The position numbers were made by a program, and so were the translations under genes. Source: JAZRUY01 sp045598845 (GTDB lineage Bacteria; Verrucomicrobiota; Lentisphaeria; Victivallales; Victivallaceae). From it: DNA of 12,827 nt. Positions 1-6,037 of the stretch are shown here, in pieces. Location of the stretch: positions 1-12,827 of the forward strand of contig JAZRUY010000046.1 in the NCBI GenBank assembly GCA_045598845.1. Reading direction: 5' to 3'. Numbering within the stretch: the first letter of the stretch is position 1; each line of letters starts with the position of its first letter. The notes beneath the pieces are model-generated. The model made no database searches. It saw nothing but the letters and a program-made list of their open reading frames with translations, and was not told the DNA's origin.

Positions 1-1431
1 GAAGAAATGCATCCGGAACATATTGTAACCCATGCTTTTGAGCTGCTCCACATATTGTTCCGTGGTCTCATGTGTTTCAAGTTCCGGCTTGCGCTCCCAG
101 CAGTCGAAGTACAGTTTCAGTGTGGATACCGATGAGGAAAAACGCACCGCTTTTTCCGGAGCGCCGCTCAGTGCGAATTTTCCGTCTGGATTTATTATCA
201 CCCGCTGATTTTCCGGAAACCGCGGCAGAATGCCGCTTAAATCCAGCGCGGTGCCTTTTTTAATCGGCATCAGTTTGTAATTCAGCCATTCTTTCCCGGC
301 AGTGATTTTCTCCGGTTTGATGTCGGGCATGGTGTAATTCTGTATTGCCAGCGTGGCGCCTATCACCAGCCATACCGCATCGCCGCCGGCCGGGATGAAT
401 TTCACGGTTTTTATTTCATTGAGATACGGGCTGATTTCGAATCCGGAGCAGTATATGCCGGTTTCACTGTTGCCGTTTACCCAGCGCGCCGCTATCCTCG
501 CGTTTTCGAGTTGCTGCGGCGCCCGCCAGTCGTGCAGATCCGATGCCTGACGTACCTGTATATTCTGGGTTTTGCCGTTGATGTCGGTGATTTCTATGTT
601 TCCCGCCACGGCCGGATTGGTTCCCACGTACGCCCCGGTATGCAGCAGAAACAGTTTTTTCGCTTTGACCGGAGCGGGCAGGGTGATTTCAGCCTGTTCA
701 ATGCCGCCCGGCAGATTGGCGGATTTTAACGCCAGTATGCTTTTGCCGCCGTTTTCTTCCGGCTTGACGATTCTGAACGGTACTCCCAGAAATTCTTTGC
801 GGTCCTGATATTTGAATCCGGATGCGTCGTTGTCCGGTCCCTGATCTGTCCATCCGCCCTTGCCGTCTCCGGCGGTGTCATCAGTGAATCCGGAGTTTGC
901 GGCGGCGGAGAAGTCCAAAACCGCGTCTCCGGCTTTGACTTCGAGACTTCTGAAACTGATAACTCCGTCCGCCTTGTTGCAGCCGAGATACAGGGCGAGT
1001 TTCTCCGCATTCGCCGGTATGTCGGCGGTGAAACTGTATTTTTTCCAGTCATGGCGCCCGGCCGGCAGATACGCTCCCGGCCACAGGTCCCGGCTTCCGT
1101 CGCCGCCGCGGCTTATATGGAGCATGAATTTTCCGCCGTTCCACGGAGTGCGCGGTTCGCTCAGATCATATTTTATCTCGGCGGTCAGCGTTACCCGCCG
1201 TCCGGAATATTCCCGGATGTCCAGTTCTCTGAATACTCCGGTGAAGGTGTCGCGGCTGAAAGCCTCGGCTGTTGTCACGGTCAGTCCATCTCCGTTTATT
1301 TTGGAAGTGTAGTTGGCTGGAACAAATCCGTCCGGCAGTGACTCTCCGGTCAGCGGTTCGCTGATATCCGCATATGCGCAACTTGTCGCCAATGCCGCTG
1401 CAACAGCGAGAATAAGTCGGAATTCAGGCAT
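1..1431 (-). CDS. Secreted multi-domain glycoside-hydrolase-like protein (C-terminus beyond window edge)
   Basis: The frame is open from ATG at 1431 to the left edge (477 codons, no stop), so only the N-terminal part is visible. A strong Shine-Dalgarno (GGAGG, 7 nt before ATG) fixes the start. Residues 1-21 are a hydrophobic signal peptide with a likely cleavage after AYA; Cys18 makes a lipoprotein possible but the lipobox is poor. Residues about 45-170 look like a beta-sandwich carbohydrate-binding-type module (alternating strands, DLWPGAYLPAG, LEVKAGDAVLDF). Residues about 171-365 form a second beta-rich module opening with FTDDTAGDGKGGWTDQGPDND, a pattern I associate with large secreted glycosidases. 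The visible end, YVEQLKSMGYNMFRMHFF (460-477), resembles the first beta/alpha unit of a clan GH-A (beta/alpha)8 barrel. The role is probably extracytoplasmic polysaccharide breakdown. The family and catalytic acids lie outside the window, so substrate cannot be named. Confidence 0.72.
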   Translation of the reverse strand, partial: MPEFRLILAVAAALATSCAYADISEPLTGESLPDGFVPANYTSKINGDGLTVTTAEAFSRDTFTGVFRELDIREYSGRRVTLTAEIKYDLSEPRTPWNGGKFMLHISRGGDGSRDLWPGAYLPAGRHDWKKYSFTADIPANAEKLALYLGCNKADGVISFRSLEVKAGDAVLDFSAAANSGFTDDTAGDGKGGWTDQGPDNDASGFKYQDRKEFLGVPFRIVKPEENGGKSILALKSANLPGGIEQAEITLPAPVKAKKLFLLHTGAYVGTNPAVAGNIEITDINGKTQNIQVRQASDLHDWRAPQQLENARIAARWVNGNSETGIYCSGFEISPYLNEIKTVKFIPAGGDAVWLVIGATLAIQNYTMPDIKPEKITAGKEWLNYKLMPIKKGTALDLSGILPRFPENQRVIINPDGKFALSGAPEKAVRFSSSVSTLKLYFDCWERKPELETHETTEQYVEQLKSMGYNMFRMHFF

Positions 1432-1555
1432 GATAATCCTCCGTTGAAGTTTGAAATGACTGATTTTTATCAAAACCGGAAAACGGTTGCGGTCCCCCGC
1501 CGCACCTTTGGAAGTATCATTGAGGAAAAAATGAAATTCAAATCAGCGGCCGGGG

Positions 1556-1588
1556 AAAAATGTATTATCGCTTTGGAAATACATTTTT
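1556..1588. repeat. Perfect 11-bp inverted repeat with 11-nt spacer
   Basis: AAAAATGTATT (1556-1566) and AATACATTTTT (1578-1588) are exact inverted copies. They lie in the 235-bp gap between the decarboxylase and the glycosidase-like gene, 125 bp upstream of the latter's ATG. It could be a dyad operator or a weak AT-rich hairpin between the two units. The A/T-tract flanks recall bidirectional terminators, but the stem has almost no G/C. Nothing else recognisable is present in the gap. Confidence 0.55.
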
Positions 1589-1666
1589 ACTCCGTTTTTA
1601 TACATATCCGTAAGCCGTGTTTTGCCTGAATATGAATAAGCGGCAACCGCCGAAACCGTTTCCCGG

Positions 1667-2851
1667 TTACGGCTTTTCTTCGCTTGAACCGGTAAAGTAA
1701 ACCGGCAGCGGCGGAAACCCGTTGAATTCGCAGGAGGCGTAACTGGATGTGTATGCGCCGCAGGTCAGCCAGTAGATCCGGTCGCCCGGTTTGATATAGG
1801 CCGGCAGCGGATTGCGCGAAGTCTCGTACATCACATCCTGGCTGTCGCAGGTCGGTCCGGCGATGATGAAATCTTCGCACGGTTCGCCGCGGGCCTCGCA
1901 GTAAAGCGGATATTTGATCGATTCCTCCCAGGTTTCCACCAGTCCGTTGAATTTTCCGGCATCGGTATAGAGCCATTTGTCCAGACCGGTCGAGGATTTC
2001 TGGCTGATGAGCACCACTTCGGAAACCAGAATACCGGCTTCACCCGCCAGCGAGCGTCCCGGCTCTAAAATGATTTCCGGCAGATCTTCGCCGAAATCCT
2101 CTTTCAGGTAGCGGGTGATTTCCTCGGCATATACGCTCATGTCGTTGGTTTTGCTGATGTAACTGGCCGGAAATCCGCCGCCCATGTTGATAAGTGAAAG
2201 TTTTACCCCTTCCCCTTCCAGATAGTCGTAAATGTAGCGCACTTTTGCGATGGCGGAATCCCAGGCGCCGATTTCGCGCTGCTGGGAGCCTACATGGAAC
2301 GAAATTCCGCACGGAGTCAGCCCCGTTTCGCGCGCCAGCAGCACCAGGTCGATCGCCATATCCGGATGGCATCCGAATTTGCGCGAAAGCGGCCAGTCCG
2401 CCGTCTCGCCGCCTTCGGTCAGAATCCGGAAGAACACCCGGGACCCCGGCGCATACTTGGCGATGTTGCGGACATCGCTTTCGCTGTCGGTGGCGAACAG
2501 GCGCACCCCTTTTTCATAAAAGTATTTGATGTCCGCCGGTTTCTTGATGGTATTGCCGTAGCTCAGCCGTTCCGGCGAAACCCCCAGTGACAGCACCCGG
2601 TCCAGTTCGTAACGTGACGCGATATCGAAGCAGGAGCCCAGATCCCGTAACGCTTCCAGAACCGGAATTGCGGGATTCGCCTTCACCGCGTAGTAAATTT
2701 TCGCAAAAGGGAAATAGCCGGTCAGTTCCCGGTATTTTTTCCGGATGATGTCCTGATCGATGACCAGAAACGGCGTCGCATGCTTCTGCGACTCCTCTCT
2801 GAACCGCCGCCACTCCTCCTGCGAGTAGTAATCTTTGACATCGATTTTCAT
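1667..2851 (-). CDS. Fold-type III PLP-dependent ornithine/lysine decarboxylase
   Basis: A 394-residue cytoplasmic enzyme of the eukaryotic-ODC-like (alanine racemase fold) class, which converts ornithine and/or lysine to putrescine/cadaverine plus CO2 at the start of polyamine synthesis. Visible landmarks in order are AVKANP with PLP lysine K57, HVGSQ (186-190), the phosphate-binding GGGFP (224-228), EPGR (263-266), GPTCD with the catalytic Cys335-Asp336 pair contributed across the dimer, and GAYTSSYASCEFNGF (365-379) with the ring-stacking tyrosine. The length equals a typical member of this family. The ATG is preceded by GAGGGG at 5 nt spacing. Cys335 argues for amino-acid decarboxylase rather than diaminopimelate decarboxylase. 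The ornithine versus lysine preference cannot be read from sequence alone. The gene stands alone, separated by about 180 bp from the phosphoesterase gene upstream. Confidence 0.88.
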   Translation of the reverse strand: MKIDVKDYYSQEEWRRFREESQKHATPFLVIDQDIIRKKYRELTGYFPFAKIYYAVKANPAIPVLEALRDLGSCFDIASRYELDRVLSLGVSPERLSYGNTIKKPADIKYFYEKGVRLFATDSESDVRNIAKYAPGSRVFFRILTEGGETADWPLSRKFGCHPDMAIDLVLLARETGLTPCGISFHVGSQQREIGAWDSAIAKVRYIYDYLEGEGVKLSLINMGGGFPASYISKTNDMSVYAEEITRYLKEDFGEDLPEIILEPGRSLAGEAGILVSEVVLISQKSSTGLDKWLYTDAGKFNGLVETWEESIKYPLYCEARGEPCEDFIIAGPTCDSQDVMYETSRNPLPAYIKPGDRIYWLTCGAYTSSYASCEFNGFPPLPVYFTGSSEEKP

Positions 2852-2974
2852 TGTTTCCCCTCTCGGTTAAAGCAACTGGGCCGAATAACTGATTTTAAAG
2901 AGTTGTTACAATAATCCGTTATTATGGATTTTCAAATTCCGTAATCCCGAAAAAAAATTCAGATTCCGCATTGA

Positions 2975-3011
2975 AGAAAATTGCGGAATTCCGTTTTGGG
3001 GGGAATTCCGC
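2975..3011 (-). terminator. Rho-independent terminator of the metallophosphoesterase gene
   Basis: Minus-strand hairpin with a perfect 10-bp stem, GCGGAATTCC (3011-3002) and GGAATTCCGC (2992-2983), around a 9-nt loop. It is followed by the T-rich tail AATTTTCTTC and, 15 nt further on, a run of seven T. It begins 20 nt after the phosphoesterase stop codon and separates that gene from the decarboxylase. Confidence 0.75.
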
Positions 3012-3031
3012 TTCCGCATCCGTTTTTCCGG

Positions 3032-4459
3032 TTACAGTTTATTCGGATAGACCGTCTGGGAATATATGGTTCTGCCGCTGTTCCCGAAGTGGTCGAAAGG
3101 CGTAATTGCGAAACGGACCTGCGCATTGGCCGGAATTTCATCAGTTGCGAATACGCATTCGGCGGTTTTCGCCTGCCTCATAATGCTGTCCCTTTTGAAA
3201 ACTCCCGGCGCATATACGCGCTTGCTGCGGTAGATGTTGATTACGTCAACCTGTTCGATTTCCGCTCTCACTTCGTAATCCATGGGAATGTGCCTGCCCG
3301 CCAGAGCGGTGGGGAAGCCCACCGCGATTTGTTCAGTCGGTTCGTTTTTCGCGTTTTTGCCCGATATCTTTTTGATGGTGATCTGATTTTCCGCACCGGC
3401 GGCGAATTCCGGGGGATTTTTGGCGTATTCCGATTTCCGGTTTTCAAACGAGAACGACCTGTCGTTCGGCCATGGCACCACCCAGTCGTCGGTTAATTTT
3501 CCGAGGTCATTTTTGAAACTCATCCGCTCGATTACCAGGCAGTCGTCATAAACCGTCATCAGCATGCCGTGATTTTCATACCCCCAGTCCGGAACCATCG
3601 GCATCTGGCTGACCGGCGCACCCCAGAACGGGCGGTTTTCACGCCCGCGGCGCCCTTCCACCGCGCGCAGGGAACTTGTGCCTATCGCGGTAAAATCGCC
3701 TTGCCAGATGGTGGTTTCATCGTTCAGCGGCATATGGCAGTGTCCGCATAACGCCACGGCGTTGGGATAATCGCTCAGGGCTTTGGTCCCGGTTCCGTCA
3801 TCCTGCCCCCAGCACCAGTAACTGTTCACGGTATTTTTGAATACCGGATGCTGAACGACAAAAAACAGCCTGTCATTTTTTAATCCGTTTCCGTATTTTT
3901 CCAGCGCTTCGGTGATTTTTTCTTCTTCCCCCCAGTGCATGCACAGGAATTTGTATCCTTTCACGTCTTTTATGAAATACGGGGCGAACTCTTCGTTCAG
4001 GTACAATTTCCAGAGTTCCGCCGGTCTGCCGGCGATAGATTGCCTGAAGGCGGCGTCCATGGCGGCTTTGTCGTTTTTATCCACGGTGTACATCCAGCCT
4101 TCAATCTCGTGATTGCCGTAGATGAACACCGGTTCCACATGGCGACCGTCCGCGGCGCGGTTGTCCGGGAATATCCGGTGCCATGATTGCGCGAACGCCT
4201 CTAATTCGGCGGGTTTGGCGAATTGTGTCAAATCCCCGGCGCATACCACGGCGTCCGCTTTGTTTTCATCAAACCAGCGCAAAGCCTTTTCCCAGTCGCT
4301 GACATCCATTTTGCCGCTGCCGTCGGCGATGATATGCACATCGCTGACAATTCCCAGTTTCAGGTTCGGAATCCCGGATTTACGGTCTCCGCACATGGCG
4401 GTCACCGTGAATGAGCAAAGAAGGAAAAGAAGCGTGATCTTGATTTTTTTCATTTTCAT
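3032..4459 (-). CDS. Secreted calcineurin-like metallophosphoesterase
   Basis: A 475-residue protein with an N-terminal signal peptide (basic MKMKKIK, hydrophobic core to about residue 22). The calcineurin-like core shows the dimetal motifs in order: SDVH (D40, H42), AGDLT (D76), GNHE (N116, H117), QHPVF (H204) and GHCH (H240, H242). These predict hydrolysis of a phosphoester outside the cytoplasm; the substrate is unknown. Residues about 350-475 form an extra beta-rich C-terminal domain ending FDHFGNSGRTIYSQTVYP, as seen in large secreted phosphoesterases. The start is uncertain: ATG at 4459 has only a distant AAGGTG (about 16 nt), and a second ATG two codons on is equally possible. An in-frame TGA just upstream excludes a longer form. 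It is monocistronic, with its own terminator. Confidence 0.85.
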   Translation of the reverse strand: MKMKKIKITLLFLLCSFTVTAMCGDRKSGIPNLKLGIVSDVHIIADGSGKMDVSDWEKALRWFDENKADAVVCAGDLTQFAKPAELEAFAQSWHRIFPDNRAADGRHVEPVFIYGNHEIEGWMYTVDKNDKAAMDAAFRQSIAGRPAELWKLYLNEEFAPYFIKDVKGYKFLCMHWGEEEKITEALEKYGNGLKNDRLFFVVQHPVFKNTVNSYWCWGQDDGTGTKALSDYPNAVALCGHCHMPLNDETTIWQGDFTAIGTSSLRAVEGRRGRENRPFWGAPVSQMPMVPDWGYENHGMLMTVYDDCLVIERMSFKNDLGKLTDDWVVPWPNDRSFSFENRKSEYAKNPPEFAAGAENQITIKKISGKNAKNEPTEQIAVGFPTALAGRHIPMDYEVRAEIEQVDVINIYRSKRVYAPGVFKRDSIMRQAKTAECVFATDEIPANAQVRFAITPFDHFGNSGRTIYSQTVYPNKL

Positions 4460-4706
4460 GAATACTCTTGTTTTTCACCTTATATTTACCGAGCCCGCCC
4501 GGACCGGCGGATGTTAACGGCGTAATATACTGTACGGTAGTGGAAAATGGCAAGAAAAAGTCCGGAATCATGACGCCTTGCATGTTCATCGGCGGATGCA
4601 GCCGCCCGGAGCGGGGGATATGCGTATCGCTTACGGTTTGCCGGTCGCGGTTTGTGCTGTATCTTAATACCGGCGTTCATTGAAGTAAGGTGCAATGTCA
4701 AGAAAT

Positions 4707-4713
4707 GAGGAGG
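4707..4713 (+). promoter_or_regulatory. Strong ribosome-binding site for the 46-residue membrane protein
   Basis: GAGGAGG sits 7 nt before ATG 4721. It is the best Shine-Dalgarno on the plus strand of this gap and is the main reason for calling such a short frame. The 260-bp gap 4460-4720 otherwise shows only a weak sigma70-like pair (TTGCCG 4638-4643, 16 nt, TATCTT 4660-4665). Confidence 0.6.
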
Positions 4714-4720
4714 TTTCGGA

Positions 4721-4861
4721 ATGGATACAACCAAGTTGTTTCCCAGCGTGCTTATAGTTCTGAATATAGGCGCTTCGGTTTTTTACTGGATGCACAGGGA
4801 TTGGAGAATGGGGGTGTACTGGGCCGCCGCCGCCGTCCTGAATACGGTTGTGACATTCTGA
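4721..4861 (+). CDS. Small two-helix membrane protein (46 aa), function unknown
   Basis: The frame reads MDTTKLFPSVLIVLNIGASV... and ends ...VYWAAAAVLNTVVTF, then TGA. Residues about 5-23 and 33-46 are hydrophobic and probably membrane-spanning. They are joined by a short polar turn with His and Arg (MHRDWRMG, 24-31), an arrangement I associate with tiny membrane proteins sometimes found near phage or plasmid genes. The strong GAGGAGG ribosome-binding site supports real translation. It is the only plus-strand gene in the window and the only one ending in TGA. It lies between a phosphoesterase gene and the convergent Fic gene; no function can be assigned from sequence. The main alternative is a chance frame, but the amphipathic pattern plus the Shine-Dalgarno make that less likely. 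Confidence 0.62.
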   Translation: MDTTKLFPSVLIVLNIGASVFYWMHRDWRMGVYWAAAAVLNTVVTF

Positions 4862-4964
4862 TACTTGTTCTGTCATTTGATTATTCCGGATTTCTAACAT
4901 TTTTCCAATCCGGCATGAACTGAGCCGTCATCGGAATAAATCGTTCGGAATAACCGCGAAAAAA

Positions 4965-5939
4965 TTATTCTGTCAGAAAATATCCGCCATTGCGCGGTGC
5001 TCCTCTGAACTCGACTTTGCCTTGCTTCTTTAACTGTTCCAAATGACGCTGGACAGTTCGCAGGGACAGGTTCAAGGCTTCCGCAATGGCGTTTGCGCGG
5101 CAACCGGGCTTTTCCATGATTAACCCGAGAACCGGATTTACTGCGCCGTTTACTGCGCCGTTTACTGCGCCAGGTTTATCTCCTCTGTGTTGTTTTAAGG
5201 CTCGCAGAAGCTCTCCCAGCATGAAGTCAATAAAAGGTCCGGAATTGGTCGATTCGGAACTCTGATTGATTGCGGCATAATAATTCCGCTGGTTGTCGTG
5301 AACCATGGTTTCTACCGGCAGATGCTGAAACACTGGATGCAGTTTTGCCAGAATCAAAGACTGCCAAAGACGCCCCATGCGTCCGTTGCCGTCGGCAAAG
5401 GGATGGATAAACTCGAATTCATAATGGAAAACGCAGCTGCGGATCAGCAGATGGTCTTCGGCATGTTTCAGCCAGTTAAACAGTTCCTCAATCAAATACG
5501 GAACACGCTCAGCCGGAGGCGCAATATGAACCGCCTGTTTTCCTTTAAAAACACCGACGCCGCCGGAACGGAAACAGCCTGCCTCGTTTACCAGCGCGGA
5601 CATCATAACCCTGTGTGCCTTCAGCAGGTCCTTCACCGAAAACGGATTGAGTTTCCCGAAGAGGTCGTAGGTGGCGATGGCATTCTTGTCCTCCTGAATC
5701 TCGCGCAGAGGAGCCACAACTTTTTTCCCGTCCAGAATATCTGTAACCTGACCGATGGAAAGCGTGTTGCCTTCGATGGCAAGCGATGACCGGATGGTTT
5801 TGATTTTGTTGGCTTTACGCAGTCTCAAACCGTCCTGCTGCTCCAGACGGATGGCATAACGTTCCATCAGCCCGGAGATTTCTGCAATCATGGAGATTGC
5901 TTTTGCCGATACCGTAAACGGGGGTCTGTAGTCACTCAT
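4965..5939 (-). CDS. Fic-family protein with N-terminal inhibitory helix and C-terminal winged helix
   Basis: A 324-residue Fic/DOC enzyme. The catalytic loop HPFADGNGRMGR (179-190) matches HPFx(D/E)GNGRxxR, with His179 as the expected base for transfer of AMP (or another nucleotide phosphate) onto a target hydroxyl. SLAIEG (52-57) fits the (S/T)xxxE(G/N) inhibitory helix, with Glu56 expected to block ATP, so the protein is an autoinhibited class II Fic. After the Fic core (about 80-245) comes a linker made of three GAVN repeats (257-268), then a winged-helix DNA-binding domain (about 269-320, SLRTVQRHLEQLKKQGKVEF). That suggests transcriptional autoregulation or targeting. It lies 98 bp downstream of the radical SAM gene on the same strand with no obvious terminator between, so co-transcription with the operon is possible. 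Base composition is intermediate between its two neighbours. Confidence 0.9.
   Translation of the reverse strand: MSDYRPPFTVSAKAISMIAEISGLMERYAIRLEQQDGLRLRKANKIKTIRSSLAIEGNTLSIGQVTDILDGKKVVAPLREIQEDKNAIATYDLFGKLNPFSVKDLLKAHRVMMSALVNEAGCFRSGGVGVFKGKQAVHIAPPAERVPYLIEELFNWLKHAEDHLLIRSCVFHYEFEFIHPFADGNGRMGRLWQSLILAKLHPVFQHLPVETMVHDNQRNYYAAINQSSESTNSGPFIDFMLGELLRALKQHRGDKPGAVNGAVNGAVNPVLGLIMEKPGCRANAIAEALNLSLRTVQRHLEQLKKQGKVEFRGAPRNGGYFLTE
5136..5171 (-). repeat. Three tandem 12-bp repeats inside the fic gene
   Basis: Three consecutive 12-bp units (plus-strand form GTTTACTGCGCC; the first, left-most unit begins ATT instead of GTT). They encode GAVN-GAVN-GAVN in the linker between the Fic core and the winged helix. 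The unit is a multiple of three, so copy-number slippage would change linker length without breaking the frame. Confidence 0.9.
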
Positions 5940-6037
5940 TTTTTCTGATACCCCTGTTTCGCCGCCGAACTGCGGATGTTTACTTGTTTTTTATTTTTCT
6001 TCATATGGCTATCTGAAAATCTGCTTTATTGTCCTGA

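Noticed and set aside
860..1312. 150-codon plus-strand open frame at the left end, and similar long plus-strand frames at 2981-3496 and 5298-5789
   Set aside because: Each lies fully antisense to a gene with clear domain motifs and carries no motif or ribosome-binding site of its own.
1650..1672. Terminator hairpin at the decarboxylase stop codon
   Set aside because: The 9-bp stem has a mismatch, overlaps the stop codon and is not followed by a T-run on the minus strand.
4468..4734. Overlapping open frames of 69-82 codons on both strands between the phosphoesterase and the small membrane protein
   Set aside because: They have no Shine-Dalgarno, no domain-like pattern and mutually overlapping frames. 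The compositions look like chance translation of GC-rich spacer.
4886..4913. Inverted repeat CCGGATT/AATCCGG between the small membrane protein and fic as bidirectional terminator
   Set aside because: The stem is only 7 bp with a 14-nt loop, and there is no T-run on either side. It could be chance.
5136..5171. Short CRISPR-like array
   Set aside because: The 12-bp units are contiguous with no spacers and keep the fic reading frame, so it is a coding tandem repeat.
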